Positions 1-10,403 of a stretch of DNA of 64,000 nt are shown piece by piece (the first letter of the stretch is position 1; each line of letters begins with the position of its first letter). The position numbers were made by a program, and so were the translations under genes. Source of the DNA: Trissonchulus latispiculum (taxonomy: Eukaryota; Nematoda; Enoplea; Enoplida; Ironidae); contig JASAND010016407.1 of NCBI GenBank assembly GCA_030248195.1, positions 1 through 64,000 of the forward strand, read 5' to 3'. Under the pieces are notes generated by a model. It searched no databases. It was not told the origin of the DNA and was given only the letters and a program-made list of their open reading frames with translations.

Positions 1-1
1 C

Positions 2-2230
2 CATCCAAATGAACAACCTTCTTATCAATGCAAAAAATGTGGATTCAAATATAAAACATATAAGGGCTATCAAGGACATTTGAGGACTCATCGAGAACCA
101 CCAAAGGTTCCGGACCCCAAGACCCTGAGACAGACCCACTTTTCGAATCTTCCAACTGAAGACGCCCCCAATTTGACGAGAAGCTTGATTAAGGACCTAC
201 CTGAAGATTTAGCAAAAATTTACAGAGAAAATTGGAGTAGGATTAGAACTAGGTATTTCGTAACTCCCGGTATCCAAAACAGGTATAACTTCCGGGTAAC
301 AGATCCTTCGAAATTGAAAGAATTAATCGAGGTTGTGTTCAAACTTCAGAGATGGCAATTCAAATTCAATCTGTCCTTCGGCTTTGTACTTAGGAATATC
401 GGAGACGGAGAACTTAGATACTACTACCCATCCGGAAATAACCGGTATTTTGATGAGCCAATTCACATTTCTAATGAGGGAGATCTAGGAAAAATTTTCT
501 ATGAACTAGAAAGGGGGGATATCCTTGAATGGGTTAGGCAACAGCGGCCAAATACGAAGTGGACAGTCCTAGAAGTTACAAATGTCTGTTTCTACATTAA
601 TAAGCTTGTTTCCTATGCCGTTGGCGATGCCAGATACCTCCCAGAATATGTTAAACATAATAAAGTGCTTAATGCACTAGTTAATAGCTATCATGGAAGG
701 CCTTACGAGGATGACAAATGTTTCTTTAGATGCTTAGCGCTGGCATTTGGATGCAAACTTGAGGGGCTTGAGGAGAAAACAAACGAACTAATTTATCAGT
801 GGTTGCAGCCCGGAGCAGAGTTTAAAGGGGTTTGCCTTGAGGATCTGGATGAGATTGAGGAAAAGTTCGATATAGCTATTTCGGTTTATGAACTGGGACC
901 TACAGTCGAGGAAGCCGGGGAAGAACTGGATGATCTGAATGAACTCGCAATTCAAAATCACGAAAGAGACCAGGAAACTACAGACATTACAGCCAAAGTT
1001 GTTCGTAGACCCTTAGGAAAGCACTCTAGGAAAATGGCAGTAAACATATACGAAAATCACTTCTCTTTCATAAAAAATCTCAATAAATTCACCCAAACTT
1101 GGAAATGCTCTAATTGCGACAGACTATTTCATCACCATGGTCACTTTATCATACACTCCAAAACTTGCGAGGTGGGTATCAAGCATATATTCACAGGTGG
1201 AGGTGTTGGACCTACAAAAACAATCTTACAAAAACTTCATGAACTTGGAATCCCTGTGCCAGAATGGTACTATCCCTTCCGCATAGCCTACGATTTTGAG
1301 TGCATGTTCAAGAAAACTTCTAAGAAAGGCGGACCAAAGTTGACTTACGAACAAGAACTTATACCTGCTTCTGTATCTGTAGCTTCTAATGTACCAGGTT
1401 ATGAGAATCCAAAGTGTATAATCACAAAAGGAGATCCTTACGACTTGGTGGTTCGAATGAAGGACTACATGGAGGAAATTGCCGATAAAGCGTACAAACT
1501 GTTGAAGGAAATTTACAAACCTACTCTTACGGGTTTGGTCGACAATGAGAATCTTTTATCCGAATTTGAAAACTGGCTTAAATCTGTTCCCACTCTAGGC
1601 TTTAACTCAGGACGATTTGAAATTAATCTTATGAAGTCCAGTTTGATTAAAAATTTACTCCTAAATGATCAGGAACCTAGGTTTGTAGTTAAAAAGAACA
1701 ATAACTATATGGCCCTCTGTACTCCCAAATTATACTTCCTCGACATCAGTAACTACCTGGCACCCGCAACTTCCTATTCAAAATGGCTTAAAAGTTTCAA
1801 AATCCCAGATCAAAAGGGTGTTTTTCCCTACGAAGCATTTACCTCCTTAGAGTTTTTAGACCAAGGCTTTCCTAGTAGGGACATGTTCTATTCCACTTTG
1901 AGGCAAAAATCCATTTCCGACGAAGACTTCGCAGCATTTACGGAGGATTGGGTGAAGTATAACATGAAAACAATGAGAGATTCTTTGATTTATTACAATA
2001 ACCAAGATGTAGGACCCTTCCTTCAAGCTACCGAAAAGATGGTAGACTTCTGGAAAAATATGGGAATCGATATGTTTAAAAGTGGGGCTATCTCTCTACC
2101 TGGCTTAGCCTACAAAAGAATGATGCAAAAACTTCTTAATCACACTCATCTTCCGCTTTTCGATAGGTTTACTAAAAGTTGGCATAAACTAATTAAGGAT
2201 AATATAGTGGAGGGACCTGGTGTTTCATAG
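2..2230 (+). CDS. Protein-primed DNA polymerase B, N-terminal part (zinc fingers, OTU-like region, exonuclease); 5' end outside window
   Basis: The frame is open from base 2, so the gene starts before the window; the first internal ATG is at 80. A C2H2 finger (CKKCGFKYKTYKGYQGHLRTH) lies at bases 29-91. A second finger-like segment (WKCSNCDRLFHHHGHF) is near residue 345, counting from the ATG. The 3'-5' exonuclease motifs of family B polymerases are visible: Exo I IAYDFECMF (D405, E407), Exo II GFNSGRFEIN, where the usual Asp is Glu, and Exo III YNNQDV (D643). A Cys/His pair (DDKCFFRCL, C214; ENHFSF, H327) suggests an OTU/papain-like domain, which is inference only. The product belongs with the polymerases of Maverick/Polinton-like elements. 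The frame ends at a stop 10 nt into the next one, and the two frames together make one polymerase, so this is a frameshifted copy or contains one sequence error. Confidence 0.85.
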   Translation, partial: HPNEQPSYQCKKCGFKYKTYKGYQGHLRTHREPPKVPDPKTLRQTHFSNLPTEDAPNLTRSLIKDLPEDLAKIYRENWSRIRTRYFVTPGIQNRYNFRVTDPSKLKELIEVVFKLQRWQFKFNLSFGFVLRNIGDGELRYYYPSGNNRYFDEPIHISNEGDLGKIFYELERGDILEWVRQQRPNTKWTVLEVTNVCFYINKLVSYAVGDARYLPEYVKHNKVLNALVNSYHGRPYEDDKCFFRCLALAFGCKLEGLEEKTNELIYQWLQPGAEFKGVCLEDLDEIEEKFDIAISVYELGPTVEEAGEELDDLNELAIQNHERDQETTDITAKVVRRPLGKHSRKMAVNIYENHFSFIKNLNKFTQTWKCSNCDRLFHHHGHFIIHSKTCEVGIKHIFTGGGVGPTKTILQKLHELGIPVPEWYYPFRIAYDFECMFKKTSKKGGPKLTYEQELIPASVSVASNVPGYENPKCIITKGDPYDLVVRMKDYMEEIADKAYKLLKEIYKPTLTGLVDNENLLSEFENWLKSVPTLGFNSGRFEINLMKSSLIKNLLLNDQEPRFVVKKNNNYMALCTPKLYFLDISNYLAPATSYSKWLKSFKIPDQKGVFPYEAFTSLEFLDQGFPSRDMFYSTLRQKSISDEDFAAFTEDWVKYNMKTMRDSLIYYNNQDVGPFLQATEKMVDFWKNMGIDMFKSGAISLPGLAYKRMMQKLLNHTHLPLFDRFTKSWHKLIKDNIVEGPGVS

Positions 2231-3929
2231 ATACCACGAAGCCGGGGTCACTGAAATTACGAATGGTTTTAAGGTTGCACAAATTTTTGGGTTTGACGCC
2301 AATGCCCTATATCTCTGGTGCACAATGCAGGATATGCCCACTGGTCTGTATGCTGAATGGAAACCCACTAAGGAGGGCAAATTCAAACGGGTTCACCAAA
2401 AAGGCAGAAAAGAGGCTATGTGGCTAGAGTATATGGCAAAGGATATGGGAGTAAGAGTTGAGCATGCTTACAACGGAGGGCAAAAGCGAATAGGAAAAGC
2501 TAAAGTCGATGGGTGGGTCTCGGAAAAGAATCTAGTCCTACAATTTCAAGGGTGTTACTTTCATGGTCATGGGTGTGAGTTAGACAGAAATAAGGATCCA
2601 GATGACAGAAGGCAAAAACGGGAAAGAACAGAAAAGATCTCTCAGGCTATTAAAGATGGGGGTTTTGATTTGATTGAAAAGTGGGAGTGTGAATTCGATC
2701 AAGACTTAAGAGAATCTAAGGACATGCAAGAGTTCATGGACGAACATTTCAACCTTCCTAAGAAAAAATCAGTCCTTACTTTTGGTGAGATGGTCACTCA
2801 GGTTCAAGCTAGCAGGTTGTTTGGACTAGTTGAGGTTGATATAGAGGTACCCGAGGACAAAAAAGAATACTTCGCAGAGATGACACCTATTTTCAAAAAT
2901 GTTGAAATTACTAGGGAAGACATCGGGGACCATATGAGGAAGTTTTGTGAGGAAAATGACCTGATGGCACAACCTAGGAGGGGACTGATTGGAAGTTACT
3001 TTGGAAAGAAAATTCTTCTAGCTACTCCTCTAATCAAGTGGTATCTAAAACATGGTCTCAAAATTACAAAAATTTACCAGGCAATAGAATTCAAACCTAA
3101 ACCCTGTTTTAAAGAATTGGGCGACGAGGTAACCTACCATCGTTCGAGAGCTGATTCTGATCCGGACCTAGCAGTCAAGGGGGAAATGTTTAAACTTTTA
3201 GGAAATTCTTATTACGGTAGAACTATAACAAACGTGGAAAAACATACGGACGTTAAATTTTGTCAGAGATCTAGTGCAAGTAGAGAGGTAAATGGTTGGA
3301 GATTCAGAAGACTAGATGATTTAGGAAATGGAGTTTACGAGGTTCAATCTGCAAAATCCAAAGTTGTCCACAAACTTCCTGAGTTAGTAGGGTTCTTTGT
3401 CTACCAATATGCAAAGCTAAGGATGCTAGAATTCTATTATGATTGCCTCAAGCCAAACCTACGACCGGGGACGTTTCAACTTTGTCAAATGGATACTGAT
3501 TCCCTATACTTCGCCTGCTCCGCCACTGATTTAAATGACTGCGTCCCTCCCGAAAACGAGGAAAACTGGAAAATTGCACTAAAAGACTTCTTTGTATTAG
3601 ATCCAAGCCAAAAAAGAATCCCAGGTCTGTTTAAAGAAGAGTGGAAGGGTGAAGGCATTATAGCTCTCTGCAGTAAAACTTATTACGCATGGGGTGAAAC
3701 TAATAAGGTGAGTCACAAGGGTGTCAGTAAAAGCCTTAATCAGTTCACTATGGAAGACTTTAAAGAGGTGCTAAGAACTGGTTGCACAAAGTCAGGAGAA
3801 AATAGAGGACTTAGTAATGTAAATAACAACATGATTATGTACCACCAAATTAGAAACGCTCTGAGTTATCTTTACCCTAAGCGTGAGGTGCAGAGTGATG
3901 GTGTTACTACGAGACCTTTACTTAAATAA
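2220..3929 (+). CDS. Protein-primed DNA polymerase B, polymerase domain (continues the preceding frame)
   Basis: This frame continues the same gene after a one-nucleotide shift near 2215-2225; the join falls just before FHRYHEAG, a conserved block of this family. Polymerase motif A is FDANALYLW (D26), motif B is KGEMFKLLGNSYYG (K320, NSYYG about 329) and motif C is MDTDS (D425, D427). All catalytic residues are therefore present. The role would be protein-primed replication of the element in the nucleus. The stop TAA overlaps an AATAAA polyadenylation signal at 3925-3930, so the transcript probably ends within about 30 nt. No ATPase, capsid, protease or integrase gene of a complete Polinton is seen nearby, so this is either one edge of a larger element or a PolB-only derivative. 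Confidence 0.85.
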   Translation: MFHRYHEAGVTEITNGFKVAQIFGFDANALYLWCTMQDMPTGLYAEWKPTKEGKFKRVHQKGRKEAMWLEYMAKDMGVRVEHAYNGGQKRIGKAKVDGWVSEKNLVLQFQGCYFHGHGCELDRNKDPDDRRQKRERTEKISQAIKDGGFDLIEKWECEFDQDLRESKDMQEFMDEHFNLPKKKSVLTFGEMVTQVQASRLFGLVEVDIEVPEDKKEYFAEMTPIFKNVEITREDIGDHMRKFCEENDLMAQPRRGLIGSYFGKKILLATPLIKWYLKHGLKITKIYQAIEFKPKPCFKELGDEVTYHRSRADSDPDLAVKGEMFKLLGNSYYGRTITNVEKHTDVKFCQRSSASREVNGWRFRRLDDLGNGVYEVQSAKSKVVHKLPELVGFFVYQYAKLRMLEFYYDCLKPNLRPGTFQLCQMDTDSLYFACSATDLNDCVPPENEENWKIALKDFFVLDPSQKRIPGLFKEEWKGEGIIALCSKTYYAWGETNKVSHKGVSKSLNQFTMEDFKEVLRTGCTKSGENRGLSNVNNNMIMYHQIRNALSYLYPKREVQSDGVTTRPLLK

Positions 3930-3930
3930 A

Positions 3931-4009
3931 GAACATGTACCACCTAACCCAATGGCTTAGATACTAACTGAAACGTATTTGCATAATAACACCTGAGAAT
4001 AATGTGATA

Positions 4010-4040
<31 letters not shown>

Positions 4041-4957
4041 AAGAAGAAGAAGAAGCATACGCAAAGACCAAAAAAATATAAAAATACAAAACGCCAAAAA
4101 AATAGAAAAAACCATAAAAACCCAAAAAACCACTAATGCGGCCTGGGTGAAAGCTCAGAAGGTTCCCAAGCCCTTCCGGAATACCGGTAAAATCGCAGAG
4201 GGGTGGAGTCACTAAATCATTAATATATAAAAGCCAGGTAAGTCGGGACCGCGAGAGGGCAGTCTCAATCCAATGATTGGTGGTCGAAATGTCCACACTA
4301 TACTACTAGGGCTCAAGCCAAGCAGTTGATTATGGAATAATTGAGCCAAGCTTTTAGACAGGGCTTCGACTTAAACTCATTCTACGGAATGCGCTTCCGC
4401 GATTGGAAACCCAAGGCCAAGTATTAACCTAAACCAAATTCCAGAATATCAAGCTGGAATAAATGAAATGCAACTGCCTAGTCTAACTCAGCTAGTCCAC
4501 GTCCTACTTGAAACGTGATGACGTAAATGCTGTCGAAGTTGAAGTAAAAGAACTTTTCTGTAAATGAATCACTATAAAGCAAATACTCGTGGAGTAAATC
4601 GAAGTTTCAATGTAAGAGTGCATCCTATTTTAACCACCACATTTTTAAAGCGCCCAATATATGCTGATTTGGTCATCCCAAACCGTCGAATCTGAATCAC
4701 CTCTTTGTATTCTGTGTGTCAGCGACTTAGTTGGTTTTAATTCAGTATTTTGTGTTCGATACGCATGGGTGATATATATATATTGCGAATCATCTAAATT
4801 AAACTGTTTGCAACGCAAACTGCCAAAAAACGTTTTGCCAAACACTAAAGGTTTTCTTTTCTTATTGTTGTGTGCAGCTATGGTCTGGATAGCTAATTTG
4901 ATTAGTTAAGATATAACGTAACCAATCGAGAAGGTCGTATTATATTCTCTATTTATG
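3931..4957. other. Non-coding flank between polymerase gene and hAT insertion
   Basis: AT-rich sequence with the GAA microsatellite and only short reading frames without recognisable motifs. The right edge (4951-4957), joined to the sequence after the hAT target duplication, restores the end of the zinc-finger gene. It is therefore the former 3' flank of that gene. Confidence 0.6.
4011..4055 (+). repeat. (GAA)n microsatellite
   Basis: About 15 perfect AAG/GAA units lie just downstream of the polymerase gene. On the minus strand they encode a serine run inside a spurious reading frame. Confidence 0.95.
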
Positions 4958-4965
4958 GTTCATTG

Positions 4966-7191
4966 CAGAGTTGGAGATGGACACTTTTTTCTTGACCACG
5001 GTCGCCCCGCGACCGCAGTAGTAGTGACCGCGACCGCCCGCGACCGCGACCGCAGCCCACATGCTAATTGTGTGGCCGCAAAATTTTCAGTTATTGAGCT
5101 TTAAATCCGTAGAAAAATCCACTGTTTTGTATGCTTAAGGAGGGGCGACTAAGCTTGCCCCGACTTTGTCCGATTCGCCTACTTTTTGGTGAAGTTATAG
5201 AGCATGGCTGTGGTCAAAAACACTGGGTCGTTGGTTCTTAGCTGCCTTCCAGCCATGTGCAGTAGTCGGGTTTATGTGCCCGACCCCCCTCGTTCACAAC
5301 TACCAACATAAATAATTAAAAATTTCTGCCGGCTGCAAGACCGTAGCTTCAAGGTTGCCATTTCCCAATATGATTTGGTACATATGCTCCTATCTGCAGA
5401 AAAATGCTAGACTTCTCTGTCTTATCTGCATCTAAGGGAATTACTCTTCAAAGTTGAAGTTTCATCAAAAATGTAAAAAATTTTGCCTTACAAAAGGAAT
5501 ATTTTATAACTGGTGCGAGCTATAAGGCTGTAATTTGGCATAAAAAGAGGCCCTATAGGAGTGCTCATTTGTGCCAAATGGCAAGAAATTCTGCCGGGTG
5601 AAAAATTTATATGTCAACTTTAATCTTCAAAAATTGCCAAAATCGCTTTTTTTGGGCGATGGTCCCCCAGAAATCGAAAAACTCAATTTTTTGAAATTAA
5701 AATTTTTTGAGATATTTGAACTCAGCGTGGTCGAAAACACACCCACAAAATTAGTGAAGGTTTGATACTTCTATGGCTGCAGAAAACCTCTACACAGGAT
5801 CCTACATACTGAAAATGGCGGTTTCGGCAATTTTTGAAGATTAAAGTTGACATTAAATTCGTTCACGCGGCAAAATTTCTTGCCATTTGGTACAAATGAG
5901 TGCTCCTATAGGGCCTCCTTTTATGCCAAATTACAGCCTTATAGTTCGCAGCTGTCCCTTTCGTAAGCCAAAAGTTTTTAAATTTTTGACGAAACTGCAA
6001 CTTTGAAGAGTAATTCCCTTAGATGCAGATAAGATAGAGAAGTCTAGCATTTTTCGCAAGATAGGAGCACGTGTACCAAATCATATTGGCAAATGGCAAC
6101 CTTGAAGCTAGGGTCTTGCAGCCGGCAGAAATTTTTAATTAATTATGTTGGTAGTTGTGAAAAAGGGGGGTCGGGCACATAAACCCGACGACTGCACATG
6201 GCTGGAAGGCAGCTAAGAACCAACGATCAAATATTTTTTACCACACCCATGCTCTATATTTTCGCCGAAAAGTAGGCCAATCGGACAAAATCGGGGCACC
6301 CCCATTCTAGCCACCCCCCCCCCTTAAGTTGTTTTCACTATTTTTCACGATCGCTCAACGGAAAGTTACAAACAAGTTAGATTTCTGTAATGGCTATCTT
6401 TTCTGAAATTGTTTAATAAACAAAGAAGCTTATCATTCTGAATAAAATGTAAGTTTTTTCGATTATAGTCTTCAAGCTTGAATTCTTATTTATCGCAAAG
6501 AAACGAAACGCAAAACCCTAAAAATAGCCCTGGGCAACTGTCCCAAAAATTCTCTGTAAAGCCGCTTCTAATTGGTTGCATGAGCTCAGCAAAATCCGTG
6601 TTGATACTTTCTGAAAAGTTTTTTAGCCTAATTCTTATTACTGTAACAAATTTGAATAGATTACAACGACAAATGCGATTTTAAAGCTAAAATGCGAACG
6701 CGAACCACCAAAGGAGTTGGTTTTGTTTCGTATATTTTTAACTTGTATCGATATAGTAATCTAATTTTGTACGAAATTAGCTGAAGGTTACAAAATAGCT
6801 TCGTGTTGGTTAGAAGCCCGCATCTCCTCAATGGCTTAAATCTAGCAACGGCTTCCTATTTAGCTTCTAATCTACAATTCAGATTACGTAGATTTTTGAC
6901 TGTCACAAAAGGAGTATTCCAGTATACTTTCAAATCTTCTCTATTTACTGGCCGCTCATCAAAATCTGTTGAGCCCGTCAAATTAAGAAATTGGCTAAAT
7001 TAAAATTAGACAAAATTTAAAATGAACAATTTGCATATTATTACAGACAGAAATAAAAACAAATAACTTGGAAAAATCAGAAATTTTTGTAAATTGGCCA
7101 AAATTGCTAAGATTTGATAGAAATTTGCGGTCAACAAAATTTGATCACGACCGCGACCGCCCGCGGGTACCCGCTACCGCGTCCAACTCTG
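4966..7191. mobile_element. Non-autonomous hAT-type DNA transposon
   Basis: The ends are CAGAGTTGGA and TCCAACTCTG, and the element is flanked by an exact 8-bp direct repeat GTTCATTG (4958-4965 and 7192-7199). A CAG-starting terminus plus an 8-bp target duplication is the hAT signature. Both termini run into GC-rich CCGCGACCGC-type subterminal repeats (4998-5058 and 7147-7181), as hAT elements often have for transposase binding. No transposase is encoded. It carries a nested foldback element at 5139-6323. It sits at the very end of the zinc-finger gene on the minus strand. Confidence 0.88.
5139..6323. mobile_element. Foldback element with about 500-bp inverted arms and TTAA flanks, nested in the hAT element
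   Basis: Left end TTAA|GGAGGGGCGACTA (TTAA 5135-5138) and right end TAGCCACCCC...|TTAA (6324-6327). The left arm, about 5139-5640, is repeated inverted at about 5820-6323, including the blocks around GGCCCTATAGGAGTGCTCAT and CTGCCTTCCAGCCATGTGCA. The TTAA duplication suggests mobilisation by a piggyBac-like transposase, but the terminal bases are not the classical CCC. A second copy lies at 15547-16085. No coding capacity was seen. Confidence 0.8.
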
Positions 7192-7558
7192 GTTCATTGT
7201 ATTGTGTTATGATTTTGGGTAATCCTTTACTGGTAAAGTTTTGATTGTAGGCCTCAACTTCAGCTATAGCCTCGGTATTTCCATCAGTGAGGTACTCCTG
7301 GGTTAATCGTCCCATTCTTCGTTCGTATTTCTCCTCAGCCTGCTGAACAAGCTCATTCCAAAATTCACCAATCGGTCTTACTGTACTGCCAGAATCACTA
7401 CTTCTTGAAGACTCCGTGCTTGCATCTGACTCAGAATCCTCGTAGTCTGGTTGGGCACTGTGAACGTTCTGTACATGACGCTGTAGGTTAAATGCTCTGG
7501 TGAACATCTGACCACATTGACCACACTGGTATGGTTTATTGTCATCACAACTGGACAT
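7145..7558 (-). CDS. C2H2 zinc-finger protein, 3' end altered by hAT insertion
   Basis: The 137-residue frame starts MSSCDDNKPYQCGQCGQMFT. One classical C2H2 finger (CGQC...LQRHVQNVH, residues about 12-34) is followed by an acidic Ser/Asp-rich linker and a charged helical segment. The hAT element entered at codon NEP. Without it the next codon is TAA (from 4951-4957), so the original product was about 123 residues. The insertion replaced the stop and added about 14 residues ending GRSRS. The gene lies divergently opposite a PolB gene start (8210), separated by 11-bp repeats and a TATA promoter, so it is probably a regulator belonging to the PolB element. DNA binding is inferred from the finger; the target is unknown. 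Confidence 0.7.
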   Translation of the reverse strand: MSSCDDNKPYQCGQCGQMFTRAFNLQRHVQNVHSAQPDYEDSESDASTESSRSSDSGSTVRPIGEFWNELVQQAEEKYERRMGRLTQEYLTDGNTEAIAEVEAYNQNFTSKGLPKIITQYNEPELDAVAGTRGRSRS

Positions 7559-7690
7559 TTTTGTTGTGATTGAGTTTCAATGTAAGCTTTACGGTCTTGG
7601 GTGTCTCGTTGCGCTTGTTGCTCGCGTTTTTATTGAGTTTGCTTCCTGTTTTTATGTACTTTGTCACGTTGATTTTCGGTAAGAGTCACT

Positions 7691-7765
7691 CCGAGTAAAT
7701 ACCGAGTATACACTGAGTAAACACCGAGTAAATTCTGAGCCGTCTGAGTAATCTAGGAGTAATGA
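7691..7765. repeat. 11-bp tandem repeat block (consensus CYGAGTAAAYA)
   Basis: Six 11-bp units and one 9-bp unit run head to tail: CCGAGTAAATA, CCGAGTATACA, CTGAGTAAACA, CCGAGTAAATT, CTGAGCCGT, CTGAGTAATCT, AGGAGTAATGA. The block lies 130-210 bp upstream of the zinc-finger start and in the shared upstream region of the divergent PolB start. About one helical turn per unit fits a stacked protein-binding array; the function is inferred. Confidence 0.75.
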
Positions 7766-8086
7766 TGAAAAATTTCAAAAATATCCGCTTTTTATTGGTT
7801 CGAACTGAAATCGTTTTACTGATCCTTTTACTGAACTCGAAGTCGTCGCGTCGGATAGCCACGTCAATCTAGACATGATTAACTTCGAGTGCTTCGGGCG
7901 CAAGGGATGATCGGGAAATTGACTAGGTGATATGACTCGTAGTATGACGGGAAATTACTGTGTCTTGGTGATTGTGTGGGCGTACAGGATGAACGAAAAA
8001 CTGGTAGCATGACTGGGTGTATGACTGGCAGTATGTGTGGGTGTACTGGTCGTGTGCTGGAGGTACTGGAGGTAGGGTTTAAAATC

Positions 8087-8150
8087 TATATAAATGGTGA
8101 AGTATCTGATATGGCGTCAGTCTGGCTTGATCTGTTATCGCGAGCGGTCG
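8087..8150 (+). promoter_or_regulatory. Core promoter of PolB element: TATA, TCAGT initiator, DPE-like GGTCG
   Basis: TATATAAA is at 8087-8094 and TCAGT at 8117-8121, with the initiator A at 8119, 32 nt from the TATA start. GGTCG is at 8146-8150, exactly +28 to +32. The same three boxes with identical spacing precede the PolB fragment on the minus strand at 35.9 kb. That conservation across two diverged copies, together with the correct arthropod spacing, makes a functional RNA polymerase II promoter likely. Confidence 0.8.
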
Positions 8151-8209
8151 GTTTCAAAAGAGCTCTGAAGTAATTTTTGTATAAATTCAGGAAGATACGT
8201 AAACCCAAG

Positions 8210-8299
8210 ATGGAAAGCTTTGTCTGTGAAATCTGTGGGAAAATTCTTATCGGGAGATATTATCTTAGCAGACATGACGTGCAAAAGTTAATTTGGTGA
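8210..8299 (+). pseudogene. 5' fragment of a PolB gene (29 codons, first zinc finger)
   Basis: The frame reads MESFVCEICGKILIG... then RYYLSRHD and stops after LIW. It aligns by eye with the start of the 35.8-kb PolB copy (MEDLTCEIWGKPF...NRHV), sharing the first CxxC half of a finger and an RH. The second zinc-binding His is lost, and sequence after about 8295 is unrelated, so the gene was truncated by deletion or insertion. The upstream promoter fixes the start, giving a 91-nt leader. Confidence 0.65.
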
Positions 8300-10403
8300 C
8301 AGCTGGGAACCACAGGACTGTAATGAGGCGGCGTGACGTCAGTCCTCTAGAAATATTATGTATGTGTGTGTGAATTTATTTCGGTTTGAAATAGTGTTAG
8401 AAAAGTTATTTTGGTAGTAATTTATAGTGTGTGAAATTCGTATAGAAATTGTGTTTGGAAATTTGTCGGAAATCTATGTGTAAAAGTCTTTTGCTTGAGT
8501 TTTGTGCGTCTACGTGTAAATTATGCATATGTGTGTCAGCCAGCCTAGCCAATAGGTGGCGCTGTTGAGACGCCTATTTTTGCGAGATGCCTTTCCCAGC
8601 ATCTAGTCTGTCAAGGGGGTCTCAAATTGGACCAATCAAATTCTTCCACGCTGGCAAAAACTAGTTCTCCTTTAGACTTCTCAAAATCTATTCAGTCTAG
8701 TGTTTTCTTTCAAACTGTGCGGCCGTGTTTTTATTTTTACGCTCCCCTCAACCTGACCCATATTTGCTGTGCTTATATTTTCTTTATTAAAACTTAAAGT
8801 GGGTACCACTTTAAGTTCTTGTGAGCTCCAGGGTGACCCTGTAGAGCCACTCCTTTGTCATTAATTATTTCTCGTAGGTGTATTTTAATTGGTGCTCTCT
8901 CTTTTTGAAGTAGTCTCACTTTTATTTTAGTTTCTAAATTGCATTGAAGTTTCTAAAAATCTCTCTGAAAGTCTAGGTTCTCTCTAGTAATTTGGTTCTG
9001 TGTAGTTTAGTTGTTGTAATTGTCTTGTTTTGGTTGAAAACCCTTCTGTTCTCATATGTCGTAATTCATTTATCTGGCATTGTTTAGTTAGGCTTACTTT
9101 TCTGCACTGTACTTGTATTCAAAATTTTGTACGCATTTTCGGGGTTCGCCCCATTTGTCCAGCATAATTTTCAAGTAAATGTGGTCTCTTTTTGGACCAT
9201 TTTAGGGTGTCATTTTAGCTTAGGTTTTTGTATTAGAATTGTATATTCGGTAAGTAGGGCTTTTCTGAGAATTTATTGGGTAGGTTTTAGTTAGTTTATT
9301 TAAGCGTGTATTTTTCAGCAAATTTGGGGTAGGTTTCTATTTGAGTCTTTGCTCCTCATCGGTGGTTAAACTCCATTCGGTAGGATTCACTTAGGTAATT
9401 TGGCGAGGTTAGTTAGGTCGACTGGAACTACATCTCCTCCAGGTTCGACGTTACCCTTGTGCACAGTTTAGCACTCGTAAAGTTTGGTTGTTCGTACACT
9501 TCCAACTTTACAGGACTGTTTGGAATAGTATGGATGAAGTTTGGTTGCCTCACAGTGTTGAGCGTGTGATGGGGATAAAGTTTGGAAAACAGTTTGAAAA
9601 ACGTTGTGGTAGATTGTTGCTTCTTATAGTTGGCGGTCTCCATCCAAAAGTTAGCGCTGAGGCTATCAGCTATGCAATTCATATGATTAGCAATAGTCTC
9701 CCACTGACCGTTACCATAGCAACCATGCAAGTCAAAAGAGCCTCTCAAAATGGCCAGAAAACAGCCCCCAATTGTGCTCACATATACTACTTAGGATTTT
9801 AAGGCTAGTTAGAATTTCAAGGTCATAGTTGTTACAAACCTTTGGTCGTAAACCACTTTAAAACTATTTCAATTTAAGGCTAAGGTTATAAAAATTTATT
9901 GTAGCTACAAAAAGCCAAAGCTATTAGCTAAGTGCGCTGGAACCCGGGTTTTTATACTAGTAGCCACTCCCCGCAGTTCGAGCGAATTTTTCTAAATCGA
10001 AAAGCTATTTCAAAATAATTAAGAAAGGCTCTCCAGGTATTTAGTAGGGGTGATATAACGATGATATAACGCATGTTTCGAGAAGAATTTGCTTCAGCTT
10101 GCAAAAAAATCTGGAAAATTAGACTCCTTCTAGAGAATGCAGTGAAACGATTTTAGGAAGCCAAGATTAGTTTTATTGTATTCACTAAAAAGAGAAAATA
10201 TTAAGTTACATTTTTATGTAAGGATGGCCTCTCAACTCCAACTAAGATGTGAGTAATAAGGGTCTAAAGTTGATGACTCTAAAAGGAATCACCTTCTTAA
10301 GAGAAAAAACAGCTGGGTTCACTTCATTTAATAAAACACTGCTTATATGACACAAATTAATAGCAGATTATCGCAAACGTTTTAGCATATTCGTGGGTAC
10401 AAT
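8300..10403. other. Non-coding repeat-derived sequence, no supported gene
   Basis: AT-rich sequence with only unremarkable reading frames, two of which overlap on opposite strands at 9428-9802. A CTCF-like site is at 8549. The segment ending at about 10294 (AAAAGGAATCACC...CTTAAG) matches the right end of the repeat at 34895-34913, so a MITE end lies here; its left end was not found. Confidence 0.5.
8549..8563 (+). promoter_or_regulatory. CTCF-like site (CCAATAGGTGGCGCT)
   Basis: It matches the bilaterian CTCF core (CCANYAGRKGGCGC) at every specified position. Binding is inferred, and such 15-mers can occur within transposon families. Confidence 0.4.

Noticed and set aside
3964..4296. 110-codon minus frame with a serine run
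   Set aside because: The run is the translated GAA microsatellite; the rest has no domain and low-complexity composition.
9428..9802. Overlapping 104- and 117-codon frames on opposite strands
   Set aside because: No motif, no splice signals and mutual overlap; not distinguishable from chance.
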